A stretch of 64,000 bases of DNA from Camarhynchus parvulus (taxonomy: Eukaryota; Chordata; Aves; Passeriformes; Thraupidae), in NCBI RefSeq assembly GCF_901933205.1, contig NC_044590.1, forward strand, positions 3,301,501 through 3,365,500. Reading direction: 5' to 3'. This document shows positions 13,450 through 26,272 of the stretch, one piece after another; position 1 is the first letter of the stretch, and the number at the start of each line of letters is the position of its first letter. The notes under the pieces are model-generated. The model worked only from the letters and a program-made list of their open reading frames with translations, was not told the origin of the DNA and did not search any database. The translations under genes were made by a program, and so were the position numbers.

Positions 13450-13575
13450 AGCCGGGGTCAGGATTTTGTGGGCTGTTGGAGTCCAAAGGGCTCCGTGCGT
13501 TCCCAAACCCGCACCAGAGCCGCTCCCAGCGAGGAGTCTCCCGCTGCCGGCGGGGGCTCCGCTGCGCTCCTGGCA
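13450..13575. promoter_or_regulatory. Small CpG cluster
   Basis: About 125 bp with roughly eleven CpG dinucleotides in sequence otherwise poor in CpG. It is too short for a conventional CpG island. In mammals the GNAS locus uses several CpG-rich alternative first exons upstream of exon 1, so I checked for a Gs-alpha-like exon end, meaning a coding stretch ending in the residues before Gly47 with a phase-1 donor. There is none here. It may be an unmethylated regulatory element or just a GC-rich patch. Confidence 0.25.
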
Positions 13576-16500
13576 CAGCTTCCTGTGCTTCCTATACATT
13601 CAAAACTGCAGAGTATTCCCAACAAAGCACTGGCAGCTGCCACCAGTGGTTCAGGAGTGTGCTCCCTCACCGTCCATCCAGGGCTCTGCAGCAATGTGTT
13701 TGCTCAGACGCTCTCCCGCAGCCAAGGGAGATGTCTGGTAGTGCTCATCCTAAAAGCAGCCGCTCCTGAGGGCTTATGGATCACACAGGAGGGTTAAAGT
13801 TTGGCCCAAAGGGATCCCTTGACCTGTCCCAGGAGCTCCTTAGCCCAGGGAGCCTCCATGGGCTGTATTCCCGTACAGCCCAAGCCCAGAGGTTGATGCT
13901 GCTGCTCCACCTCAGCTTTGGGCATGGAAGTATTGGACGTACCAACACAACTGGATGGAAGGGTTGGATAAATGTAGTAGTTTTATTGAAACAGGTTTAG
14001 TCAAGCTGGTAAGTGAGCCCAGTAGAGGAATAATGTGGCTGCAGGCTTCCTGCAAAGCAGCATCCCCCCAGAGCAGTGGGGCAGAGCCCAGGCAGAGCAG
14101 GAGGCAGGGTCTGCACAGCTCAGCTCCCGCTGTGCCTGGGGAGCTGGTGCAGCAGCAGCAGGTCAGCGTTCCCATATATGGGAAAACCCTGCTCTAATTT
14201 TTAAAGCTGTGTGTTGTGGCAGTGCTGAATATGGGAATTTTATAAGCAAAGCTGAATGCTTGTTATGTTCATCTGGATGCCAGCATCTGGCACGCTGTCA
14301 CTGCAGTTGCCAATGTGTGCTTGCAGTCTTTGTGAAAGCAGGTTCCCACTGTTTTCCCACCTCTTTAGGATTTTCTAACAGCTGTGTGAACAAGGCATAT
14401 GGCACAGGGGAAGGCACGATGCTAAGATGCTCTAGAAAGGCAAATGACCAGAGGGCCTCATACATGGGACATTTTACATCAGTAGTTTGGTGAGAGAGGC
14501 AGGAGAGGCTAAGGATGAGCACGGCAGCAGTAAATATGCTGGTTTAGGGGCCTTTTTTGTTAATACATGTTATTTTGGTATTATTTGGATTTACACTGAG
14601 CTCATCCCTTTACTAATCTGAGTGCTTTACTCTTCTCCAAGCTGTTGCTGGCTGCCCATACAGAGAGTAGACAAGCAGCCTGTCATTTCTGTAATTCTCG
14701 TAATCTAATTACTGCCTGCCAGAGCAGTGAGGAACTTCTGCTAAAAATCCATTATGTACTTACTGCCTTGATGCACATGTCTGATCTGGAGTAAAGATCA
14801 GCCAAAAATGTCCTGAAAGCTCCTGGGCTTATCAGGAGGCTGAGATGCCTCTGGGACTATGACCAGGGTTGAATTTTTGTCTTGCTTGCAGTTCACCTGT
14901 GTGTGAGACAATCTTAACTACAGCAATTAAAAGGCTGAGGAAAATGGGGAGGACACAACCATGTCACCTCTAGGACAAGGTAGCTGTTTATGAACAAGAT
15001 GGGCAGAGCTCCCCTCTGGGCACTACTTAGCATTTTGGGTGCTCTAAATCCGCTCATTTGGGGTTTTATGTTTGTTTGCTTTTAAGATAAAAATAGAACA
15101 TTAATTGTTATTTGTAAAGGGCTGGATTCTCACTACTGAACAGCTCAAGTGAAGTTAATTCATACAGTAGTTACTTCACTCAGAATACAGAGTGAAGTTT
15201 GCTACCCTTGCCCTGCTGACCACTGGTTTTGAGCCAGCAATGTTCAGAAGTGCCTGGTGGTGCTGTTTGTGGCTCCTCAGGTGTTTATCCCTTGATTTAG
15301 GGCGGCAGTGAAAACTCTCCTTTGATGCCAGCCTGCCTACTCCAGTAGCAGAAGTGCCAGCCATGAGCAGGATGTGAATCTAGAAACTTTTTCCCTGAAC
15401 TTGTTTAAAACCAGCCATTTTGCAGCTGTTCCAAAAACCCAGAAATGAACCTGCCCTGGCCATTCTTGGTGGGCTCCAGTTATTGCCAGCACGTGCCCTG
15501 TTTTAGGGGCAGCGCCTGTGGGAATGTGCCATTTTCTCAAGAGCTGCAGAGGAAAACATTGCAGGTTCTTCCTGGCTGGAAGAGAGGGATGCAGCAAGCA
15601 GCAGCTAGTTGCAAAATAGCCGCTTTAAAGCAGAAGCTGCCTTGCTCTGCCAAAGCTGAAGGGCCAGCCCCAGAATGGAATGCTTATAAAAATAAGATGG
15701 TAACCATGCAGCAGAGAGGGAGAGAGACCAGGAAGTTTCAGTGTTACATACAGCATGATACTCTGCTTGGAAAAATATTGTCACAATTGTAGAGATACGG
15801 GCATGCATCCATAGTTGAAAGGCATAACCCAGTACCTATAATTAGGGTGATTTCAATCTCTCATTTCCAATTTTGTCTGTGGAAGAAGACTCTTTTTGGC
15901 TTGGAAATTCTCATGTGAAATGTGTAGCCAAAGGAGATGTGTCTGGGGAAAAGTTTGGAGTAATTGGTTAAAGCTGGTTTTGAATTATAGAGGGGGGAAA
16001 ATTTGTCTTATACCATTTCAAACCCTAACAGTATATTGATTTATTTCAAAATTTACAGGATGATGGATTTATTTTAGTTTAACCATGTTGATATTTATGT
16101 GATAGTTTGGATTTTCAACAAAGTGAAAGAAAGTGCTTCTTTCATGCAACCTGATGAGGAAATAAAAACATGACAGCGACCTTTGAAAACAGGAATGTTG
16201 CAGCTTCTCAGTCATCCTGAAAAACAGTGGGATATCTTGGTTTTTCGATACTTAGGAAATCTTGCAGTCTGTACAATGAAGGTTTTTCTCTTTGTTTTTT
16301 ATAGTGGAATCTGATTTCTGTCATCTTGAAGACAGACTATTCCTTGAGCTCTAATTACATCCAGAGAGAGAAGTTTCTGCTGGGACAGGGGCTGTAGAGA
16401 TGCAAGAACTAATGTAAACTCTCTGACTTCATTCTCCTTCAGCAGGAGCCTCAGGGATGCTTCCAAGAAACCAAAGTGGGGCACCGGAAAAGGGGACAAA

Positions 16501-17465
16501 CCCAGTCAGGCTGTGCTGGGTTTACACTTCCCTATTTGTGCTCTCGGCTGGGAAGATGTTAAGTTCTATTCTAGTTTTGAACTCCTCCAGGTTCAAAAAT
16601 TATTTAGGAAAATATATTTAGGACTACAATTCCTTACGAATTTGGGGAAAAGATGCTGAAGCATTACTTACATACTCTCTCTGTCCAGTTCCCCCCCACC
16701 CCATGGAGCACACAGACACTGAATTTTCATCTTTACCCATTAAAGGCTACTTCAACAACAAAAAAATCACTTTTGGGCTTTATAACAAAGACGTCACTGC
16801 TGAAAAGTGAATTGGGTGCTTTCTTTTGAGCTGTCAGTTTACAGGCGAGCTGTGCCTTCTTGTGGGATCCTGGCAAGAAATTAATAAATGACAGATTATT
16901 ATTCCAACAATCCATTTACTTTCCTCACTGTTTTGCTCTTATCCCAGTAGGGACAGAGTGGTTCACCTCTGGGGTATTTAGTTGCAGGGTTTGTGTGGAG
17001 GTGGGGGGTATTTCACATGCATTTTACAGCATTTTATGCTTTGTCTTGAACTTTCAGCCCCTGAATTTCAGTGGAGCAGATGCACCCAAAGTGAAATCAC
17101 CCCATGGGCTCTGGTTATTTGTGTTGTGTCAGGCTTTATCAGTGTCTGCAAAAAATGCTTTTCCAGCTCTGCATGGGGTTCTGTGTGTGTTATGCTGGAG
17201 GTTTTGCAAATCCAGCAGGGCTGGGAAGCACTGAGAGGACACCCAGCCCTTGACTGCATTATTTGGGTCCAGCTGTCCTCTTTTGCAGCCCTGATGTTTG
17301 ATAAGTGTATTGCTTTATATCACCAGACCCTGCTCTGGCTCTGTGCAAAGATTTTCCACTTCTGCTCTCCTCTATCTTTAATAGATAATGCTTTGAGAGA
17401 ATTTTATTTATTATAAAGACCTTGGCTGACATGATTCATCTCGGCAAGCAGTGAAAAAAATACAA

Positions 17466-17498
17466 CTATATAAATATAAATATATATATGTATTTTTA
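17466..17498. repeat. AT-rich simple repeat
   Basis: Imperfect TA/TAAA run with a TATATATATG core. Simple sequence with no other signal. Confidence 0.8.
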
Positions 17499-19359
17499 TG
17501 TCATCTTTATGAGGTCTGCAAAGAGTGGGCACTCAAAGGTGGTACTTCTGTCAGAGATGTTGGTGTTTACTTTACAAGCAAGACAAAACTCTTTAGAACC
17601 AGCAAAAACTAGGTCTAACTAAAATAGTTTAAGTAAACAAAGATGTTTCTCTTCTGTGAGGAGGTAGATGTGTCTGTGTAAGGACATGGTCCCTATGGAG
17701 TCTGCCCTACCACAGAGTATAAATAAAAGGAAAAAAATCTACAGTGGAAAATAAATAAAAATAAAAAAATCAGGAGGTTTGTTGCTCTTGCTTGTGGAGT
17801 GTCCCATCATCAGGACAGTTGGTGTGTGCTGGGTGCTGCTTCCCAACAGCATTTTCCTCACTGCATCTTCCTGAGGGACAACAGCACATTCCTCCTCTGC
17901 ATTTGTGGCCAAAGAATTTCAGTTTTCCCCCAAAATGAGGTGGGGGCACGTATGCTCATGACAGGAGCAGGCTGTGTGGCAGTGTGCTGAGTGTCCCCCT
18001 GCCCTGGTAAATGTCTGCCTGGACTGAGCCAAGGGCAGCTCTCAGCCTTTTTTATTGATGTAGTTGAAGGCAGGTGACCTTTGTTACTTAGCAGCTTTAT
18101 TGTCCTCTGCTCCACCTCGGGTATCACCTGGATTTCCAGGAAGTAGATGAAAACATTTTGAAGCCTGCAGGATGGAGGTATCTTTCAGAGACATCCCAGG
18201 AAGTTTCTTTCCTGAGGAAAGGATTTTTTTTCTTGTTAAGAAGCTTGTAGCTCTATTGAAGCTTTTCTTTTTGTAGTCCATAAAGGCAAGAGGAAGATGC
18301 TGTAGTCTGACTGCACAGCCTGCTTTGTATTGCTTGGAAACAAATTGTTTCCCTTGACCTTGGTGGGAGATAGGATGAAGTCACAGCAAAGGAATATAGC
18401 TTAAAATATAGGGTAGAGGGTTATGCCTGCCCCCTTCTAAATCTGTGATAACCACTAAGCTTAAGAAACTTCCTAAAAGGTATTTTGTAAGGAGCCTGAA
18501 CAGTGGCAAGGACTGGTATTTTAATTTTAATAGATTACAATCGTTTGTCTAGGCAGAAAATTTAATTCATTCCTTCACCAAGCTTTATTTTTGGCTCATA
18601 AAACTTAATGCCTTTAAAAAACTCCAGTCTTGATTTAAAAGTTGTAAGATGTAATATAAATACTTTGAAATGCAAGCAGCAACATTAATTTATTTTAAAA
18701 AAGTAACAGAAAAATGTAATCTTTGTGATACTATCAGCATGCCAGATATCATATCACCTGAAACTTCTTGGGAGGTTTTCTTACAGCACTGGTAGCTCAG
18801 ACCTTGCGTGGATCAACTTTTGCACATTTTTCAAGTCAGCAAGGCTGCAAACAAGGATTTAGAGACTGTAAAGTAGCAAAATTGCAAAGGAGAGACAGTG
18901 GCGTTAGAGAAAAGGGACTCTGATATTTAGTTTCTTTTTCTTGGCATTATTTAGACTCCCAAATGACAACGTTTCTAGTTTTCTAGCACAAAGGAGGCTT
19001 CATGCTGTTCAGGATCTGCTGTAAAGTTCTAGTACAGATCATTCTGTATCCTAAACAATTTATCTAGTTAAATGATATTTTTATTTCACAGCTACAGTTT
19101 ATAGGCCCTAGTCTAATAGCTGGTATTTTTGGAAACGTCCCGTTTATCTAACAATCAGAGCCAGGATGGAATATCAGTTTCCACTTAGATTTTCCTGAAT
19201 TCTCTCCCATTAAATCAATAACATTATTTTTTTAGATTAAGCTTTCTTTTGCTTTCAAGGAGAAAGGCTAAGAAGGAAAAAAAAAAAAAAGGAAAAATCT
19301 ATTTAAAACAAATACTGAGGCATCTAAAAAAAGAAAAATGCTATTAATTTCAGATAAGC

Positions 19360-19860
19360 TAAATAATCAGGGTGGGTTTTGTTACAACATTTACATCATA
19401 AAACGTGATTTTAATCGAAGGAATGTAACTGATTTACAACATGCCCTGTGAGTGCTAGAAGTACATGTGAGCAGGCCATTGTAACTTTCGTTTGTGTACA
19501 TCAGTGTCACGTCTTAAATCTGAGCTGTTGGGAGAGGGGCCGGGAGGCTGCGGAGGGAGAATCTCATCAGAAAACTTTCTGACAAACTGACTTGCAGAAA
19601 ACAACAAAGCGCCGCTCCGGGTTTGCCATTAGTCCCAAGTACCTGAAAGGAGCTTTCTGCAGATGTGGAGTCATGGCAGTAGCACTTTCCTTTCTGTCAC
19701 AGAGGTCTAAATAAATGAATTGGCCATCTGCAATTAATTCACATTGTACAAATAGTTTGAAGACTGAGTCGTCTGTCTTCGGAACAGAGCGATCTATTTT
19801 TAGCTTCTCAAGCAAGCCTGTTTTGTGTTCTTTGTAGAGTCAGCGACATTCTTTCAATTT
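19360..19860. promoter_or_regulatory. Candidate conserved noncoding element
   Basis: The block has higher complexity than its flanks and carries ordered transcription-factor-like sites. An E-box CATCTG (19725-19730) runs directly into a homeodomain-type AATTAATT (19732-19739), and a full MEF2 consensus CTATTTTTAG lies at 19794-19803. CpG dinucleotides persist (for example around 19605-19620 and 19769-19792) although neighbouring sequence has few. An 82-codon frame on the minus strand across 19567-19815 has no family resemblance and I do not call it a gene. Conservation cannot be shown from one sequence, so the call rests on motif density and composition. Confidence 0.3.
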
Positions 19861-20099
19861 TTCAGCTTAATTAACACAAAAGAAATTGTAATCTGAGAAG
19901 GCAGCAGAAACAAGAACCCCCTGAAAAGCATGAATTTGCAAGAAAGCAGAAGACGACAGCTTTGCAAAAGATAGATGGCAAAAAAAAAAGAAAGGAAAAA
20001 AAGTTCAGAGCAGTTTGTGGTTTTTGGGCTGGACACTGTATAGGCTAAGTTGAACATAGTTTGTTGATTTACAGTGAATGTTCGCAGGTTTTGCAATTA

Positions 20100-23000
20100 A
20101 TTTTGAGTTCTTTATTCTGAAAATTATGAGGGCCACAGAAAGAATGTTTTCACGTGAGGTAACAACTAAAACAGAAGAATATTTGTGAATAAAGCAGATT
20201 TCTGTGGAGTTTCTCTACACAGGTCTGGCCTGGGTGTGAACCTTGGTGTGTATTCCCTGGATGGCTGGGGGAGCACTGATTCCCCTCTGGATGGACACTG
20301 CGTGCTCGCAGTTGTAGAGAAATCATTATTCCAAGCTTAGATAAATTCATATACAAGCCATTTTTATTAGAATCTTCTGACAAATGTAAAAATACCCCCT
20401 GCAACACGAGATGTATTCTGTACTACTCGAGTTAGAAAATTTGTAGTGATTGTTAGAGAGAAGCAAGGCACATCTGACTGCTCACGGGGCTTTGGGTGAA
20501 AATGTTAGTGCTAGGTTAAAAAGGGAATGAAAAGCTGAAAAACTCAGAACACCAACTGCAATTAGTGAATGTTCAGCAGTGCTTTGAAATAATGAGATTT
20601 TTGTGCCTGCTGGCAAGTGCTTTTTTGTTTTAATGTAATACCCATAATGTAAATATGCAAGTTTTTTGCTAATTTTAATTTCTGTGCACTAATATTATTC
20701 ATGCATAGAATGGGAGCTTCCCAATTAAATATCTTTCTAAGGGTCCATTTGTGGGTGCTTGTCTGAAATACACAAACAAAAGGAGGAACAATCCTAAACA
20801 CTCAGCCTCCCCTCTCTGAATCCCTCTCTGAATCCAGGGAAGGAGCTTGAAACGCTGAAGTACAACTCCAAAAATCTGGTGGCTGGTGCAGCACAGGGAG
20901 CAGGGACATGAATTCCTGCATCAGCCAGTGCATCCATAGCCTTGTGTTCCAGAGTCACATGTGCCCTGTTTTAAAGTAAAATGTTGTGTATTTTATTAGA
21001 ATTATCTAAAAATACAGCAAAGTTCCCAGTGGGAGTCTACTGTTGTAGGTGTGGCAAATAATCTCACCTCAGGGGTTCATCTGGATTTCCTTGTTGAGAT
21101 GTACCTGCATCTGTACCTTCTGAAATCTGGTCTCCATGTGCTTTTGGAAACTATTCCCCAGACATCCTGAGTATCAGCATTTATCTGGTTCCTTCCCAAA
21201 ACTGTGTCTGAAGAAGTTATATCACACATCACAGGAGGAGGAAAAAAATGTGCAGAAAAATGGTTTGTTTAATAAGCTGAACTTAGTTCCCAGAACTGCA
21301 AGTACCTTTGAGTGTAAAGTTAAAGCAGAAGCCGTGACTGGCTTCTGATTAAAATACAGTTAAATCTTCAGTTGTTGCAGAACTGGGCTCCTGTAGGATG
21401 CCACCAGCCTCTCTAGCTCTGACCAGTTCTGCAATGCCGAGCCTTTCCTCCGAAATTAAGTGCTAGGGAGATTCCTTTCACTGCTAAGGGTTTTCGAGAC
21501 TGTATCCTTGTTTTTCCTTTTCTGCAGAAACCTGCTCTATTTTCCCGCTGTCAATGAAAAGTGCTGTTAGTGGGGAGGAGGAGGAACATTCATGTTATTG
21601 CTAAGAAACAATAAGAGAGTTATAGAGCTGTTGCAAAGCCTCTGTGGAGGATTAAGGAGGTGTGTGACTGGCAGGAATGCTGAAAATAAATGGGAATGGT
21701 GAGCAGTGGTGGGACATTGGTTTGCTCACTTGGAAACTTGGAAAATCTCTATAATGTAACTTGTGTCATTAAAAGCTGCCTCACTCACTGTCACTGATGT
21801 TCCCAGGGCCAGACTGATCCACAACTCTAACTACAGGCCATACAAAAGCCATTTATCAAGGCTGAAAGCTGGTGATGAATATTAGACACCACCAAAAAAT
21901 CAGTTTGCATCCCTTTGCATGAATTTGTGCTGCGAATTTTTCCCACTCAAAGCTAAAGGAAGTAGAGGGAACTGTCAGTATCATCTTTTTCAGTGTTTCT
22001 AGCAGGCACATCTAATCAATGATCTGAGGTTTAATTATTATTTGAGTTTCAGTTGTAGGAGTTTTCCATTCTGAGCAATATGCAGACATGCCTTTTGTGT
22101 TTAAGTGCTAAATGCACCCATACTAACGTGTTTGAAAGACTTCACTACTTCTGACGCTTTTTCTTTTAAGGATTTGTGGGTATTCATTAAACAATTTCAG
22201 TAGATTAAAAACAGTAAGATAGGTTTCTGTGATCTTTGTAGCTTTAAAGTTGAATTTTTGGATCTTTGTTGAAGGAAAAGTAAACTTATTTTTTTTTAAA
22301 TATATTAAATACTGTAATGAAACAGGAAGTATGTCCTAAAGTAGATTTGTTTTAAGTGCTGTAAGAAAGTCTATTTAAGGATCCTTCTGATTCTGAAATA
22401 CCTATTTTGTGTAACAGTTGTAAAATATGTGAGGTAGTCAATCATACCTTTGGCTTTTATACCCAGCCGGGTTACTTGCCAACATAAACAAGACTTGAAG
22501 GCTTATTTTTTAGAAGTTTCAGACAGAATCCAGTGAACCTTTCACTTAATTCATAGTACCCTAAATATTAATTATTTCTAAAAATATTCAACCAAGACTG
22601 TAATTTCTAAAAACAGCATGAAAGGTATCTTCCACTCCATCCATTTTATTCTCGTATGATCCTCAAATACATAAAATATTTCCTTTTTTTTTTTTTTTTA
22701 AAGCAAGACACAATCTGTTGACCATTTCTTTAGAAGGTCTGCACCCAGTGTGTTTTCTGTTGAGTCATAAGTTATGTCTGTAGACCACTGCATTGTTAAA
22801 TACCAGTAAATATTCTTTGCTGCTGAATCACCCGTGGGAAGGACAGACCCAGCTCTGGGGCTGCGGGCATTGAAGCAGAGGGACAGAGTGCTCCATGTTG
22901 TTAAGGCTTCAGGAGAATTCTTTAGATAACTGGCTGTCCAAAGTCCTTCTCCACACTCTTAGCCCTGACAGCAGCCTCCTCAAGGGAATGGAGAGGAGTT

Positions 23001-26000
23001 TGTGCTCCCATGGCTGTGATCAGCTGGGAGCCAGCCTTGCTCCAGGAGCTCTGCCCCTGGTAGCGGCGTCAGGGACCGCGGGACACGGGCACTGCAGCCA
23101 GCCTTGAGAAACTGCCTGGCCCTCTTCCCACCAGGAATGCCCAAAACCAAAGCTAGACAGGGTTATCCCATCCATTTGTGGGCTTTACTCCCTGCTCTTG
23201 GTGTTCCTGCTCTCCTGAGGGGCTCTGGCAGGAGGCTCTTGGCTCCTTGCACGCCACACAAGAGGTCCATGGAGGATATAGGGAAGAGGTTTCCCTGCTT
23301 GGTGATTTTGGGTTTCATACGTGTAACCAACGTGAGTTTTCACATTATAGGGATTCCTTCTGCTGAGGAGAGCTCTTGATTCCTCAGCACCTCTTGCCGT
23401 GTTGCTGCAGAGCCCAGCAGGCAGCAGAGGGAGCACAACAGTCCCTTTTCCAGTGCCATGGGACAGCAGCACTAATTGTGTGTAAAACAGCGAGGAGAAA
23501 TGGGAGAAAGACAGAGAAGGGTGAAAGACATCTTGGTTAGCAGCCTACTGGAAGTAGATGAAAGGGCTGGAGGGAGCAGGGTAAATGTCTGATTATTAGG
23601 GAATGAGGAGCTAAATATGGCATCTTAATATGCCATGTGGCAAGAGGCCAGATCTGTTATTTGTAGATCTTAACCTGCTTCCAATATTTGGCGTTGAGCA
23701 GGATTAAAAACCAGGAGGGGAGGGTTTTTTGGGTTCTGGTTTTGACAGCGATGGAATCTCCTGAAGAGCAATTTTAATGCCATGGCATCCAACCCCAGAT
23801 TCTCATCTTGTGAGACCTTAGGATCCAAGCCGCAGCTCTCTACAGAATAAAGTGAGTGCAGCTACAAAATGAGGTTGGGAGATCGAGGCTCTCTGGGAAC
23901 AAAATGTATCATTGACAACCGATACTCATATCAAGAAAAATGAGAATTTAGCTTCTACTCCTGGTTTAAAATGTGTAGCATCTCCAAGATATCATTTTCT
24001 CATGCTCTGCATTAGACATGTTTATGCAGTACCAGAGCTAGAAGTTTCTGAAATAGAAGTTTTCTTAGGAATCAGCTGCATTAATGACTTTGTTATATCT
24101 GAAGATATAAATGAAAGTGACATTTATGTAAAGATTTTCCAGTATAAAAGCCAAAGTCTACTGGCTAAAAACACTCAGAAGGCTTTACCATGAAAAATTA
24201 TAACAATCAGAGGTTAGATGAAATTCAGAGAAAATGTAGGGTGAGACGGGTGAATGTACTGCTTTTTTTTCATTGCTTTTTTCCAAGTGGAATGACTTGA
24301 GCTGAAGTTAACTTTTTACTACTTAAGAAGATTTTATAGTTCATTTAAAAATGAACTAGAAACTGCTTATTTTTAAAGCTTTTTTTAATAAGAAAACTTC
24401 AAAGAAGTTTGTTTTAGAGTAGAATTGAGTAATGCAGGTAAGATAGTTAAAAATTCCCTCAGTGAAATGTAGTTTGAAAAATAGACTTTCATGGCACCTA
24501 TACAAGTATTTCTATAGATCCTTATCTGTAAGAGCAGCAACATATTTCTTTTTTTAATTAAAGATCATTATAATTGCTAATGTATGATTGTTTGGGGGCA
24601 TATGTGAGTCAAACTGTGGTTTTGAGAACACAATTTTTGAGAACACCTTCACCAGATCCTTTGCCCTGTGCTGTAACATCTGTGCTGAATTAAAATACAG
24701 GTTTAATGTTGGAGATGCCCTGTGTCCTTGCCAGGGAGAGGAGCACCTCCAAGAGGACAAATGAGAAAGCTGGGAATCCTCCAGAACAGCTGAGGAAAAG
24801 AATTTTATAGGATGTGACCATTTTGAAGAGAACCTGATTGGCAATTCTGGATAGGAGCAAAAAAAAAAAAAAAAAAAAAAAGAACCTTGGAAGGCAAAGC
24901 AAAAAGGCAGAAGAGGGGTTCCAATTATTTAGGCAATAGGTGCTGTCTCACAAAGTGAAACTTCCTAGACAGAGAGGAGACAGAATCATTGTTGCTAGGC
25001 TAAGAGGTGAATTTGAGCCTGTTTGATTTTTTTCCATGTATTTTTTGCCTTGCTTATGCATTTTTGTTAGCTTTTTCATTGTTTGGCAGGGGGCAAAGTT
25101 GGGGTCTTTTTGAAGACTTTGGACTCTGTGTTTAAGAGACTCCTTTACCAAGCCTGTACTGCTTTCTTATCGGCCCTTTAAGGACACTGCTGGAAAGCCA
25201 GAGTTTCTCACAGATAGTAAACCTTACTGACACGTACTGCAAAACCTGTCTCCAGAAAATTGTTCCCCAAGTGTTGATGTGCCCAGATAGTGGCTTTCCA
25301 TCATGGAGTGCTCTTCAGCTCGGGTCTTAAAGGTAGTGATTCATTCTGTGATGTCTATCTGTCTAGACATGAGAACTTGATGCAATAAAAAAGTTTCTTA
25401 CTTGGGTATTAAGAGATTGTAACAATGACATAATCGTTGTTGGGGCAGGAGGTCTCAAGCCATGGTAGGTTATTTCTGTCGTGTCTTGTCCCGCCTTTAT
25501 GCAGATCAGTTTGGGGTGTTTGCCAGTGAACCTCTGTCCTTCTGCCGCCTCTTACCTGGTCTTTACAGACTTCATATTGGTGCTTCCATAAAGAGACCTG
25601 CTTGAGGGCAATCTTTGGGGCAGTGAGATCCTACTGCTAAAAAATGCATCCATTTTTTAGCTGGTGGAAGCACTGCTTCAGCACTTCACATTCTTAATTC
25701 CATGATATAATTAATCTCAGTTCCAACTCTCTGATAAGAGGAAATCTTTTATTCATCCTTGGGCAGGGAATTTCTTAGCCTTATTAACTTTACTCTTGAG
25801 CAGTTGTAAGCACATACACATCACTGAAAAAGAGCATTCTTGCAAGTTGCTACTGCACAGTTTGATCTCATGGCTGGTGTGTCTTGGGTTGGGTCACTGT
25901 CCCTACACACAGCAGCTCTTCCTGCCTTCCCTCCAGTGCAGCCCACACTGACCCATAGGCAGTCAGAAGTCAATTCTTTCTAGCCCACTTTCTTCCCTCC

Positions 26001-26200
26001 AAACCAGCTTTTAGGGTGGAGAAGAATTAATTGTTTTTTATTTCTATGCTGAAAGATGGTCTGTGCTGGTCCTGGTGGTTCTTTCTGCTTTGGGCATTGT
26101 CACTCAGCTGGGTACAGAGTACTTTGATCCACCAGGGAGGGTATGGCACCAAATAAATGTAAACAGACCTTATAGCCAAAATTATGTTTGCAAAATAAAA
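20100..26200. other. Gene-free upstream sequence
   Basis: No recognisable exon, RNA gene or transposon. It contains a 12-bp near-tandem pair at about 20810-20836, a T16 run (22684-22699), an A23 run (24859-24881) and an AT-rich segment with octamer-like and homeodomain-like sites at 20560-20740. GC-richer segments at 22850-23470 give overlapping frames on both strands, which look like composition artefacts. Confidence 0.55.
24859..24881 (+). repeat. A23 homopolymer
   Basis: Twenty-three consecutive A residues. The sequence before it (24560-24858) shows no polyadenylation signal placed as in a retroposed mRNA and no protein I recognise, so I treat it as a simple homopolymer rather than a retrocopy tail. 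Confidence 0.85.
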
Positions 26201-26206
26201 CGTGGG

Positions 26207-26228
26207 TATCATTTTGATATCATTTTGA
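26207..26228 (+). repeat. 11-bp exact tandem duplication
   Basis: TATCATTTTGA occurs twice head to tail (26207-26217 and 26218-26228), ending 12 bp before the perfect hairpin at 26241. The two together give an unusually ordered 66-bp segment. Confidence 0.9.
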
Positions 26229-26240
26229 TGGAGAACTATC

Positions 26241-26272
26241 CAATCGTGACACACCAAAGTGTGTCACGATTG
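26241..26272. repeat. Perfect 14-bp inverted repeat with 4-nt spacer
   Basis: The left arm CAATCGTGACACAC (26241-26254) and right arm GTGTGTCACGATTG (26259-26272) are exact reverse complements, separated by CAAA. The stem ends sharply on both sides: neither the flanking bases nor the loop ends pair. Each arm contains a CpG. Such a structure could be a dimeric protein-binding site, a cruciform-prone palindrome or the core of a small element. It is too short for a microRNA precursor. Confidence 0.95.

Larger units (their letters stand above)
8897..19350. other. Gene-free upstream sequence with small regulatory-looking sites
   Basis: No coding exon recognised. From about 9900 to 12800 the sequence is strongly AT-rich with few open frames. 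From 12900 to 15800 it is GC-richer with a CpG cluster near 13.45 kb. A perfect palindrome AACAATTGTT at 9362-9371 is a head-to-head SOX-type site close to a GTTAAC at 9347-9352. A small 8-bp-arm hairpin (11953-11960 with 11967-11974, loop of 6) is unremarkable. An AT dinucleotide-rich run lies at 17466-17498. I recognise no transposon. Confidence 0.55.

Noticed and set aside
13442..13797. Possible upstream alternative GNAS first exon like mammalian XL-alpha-s or NESP55
   Set aside because: No frame ends in the residues preceding Gly47 with a phase-1 GT donor, and no acidic secretogranin-like protein is visible.
24554..24881. Retrocopy ending in the A23 run
   Set aside because: No recognisable coding sequence, no correctly placed polyadenylation signal and no visible target-site duplication.
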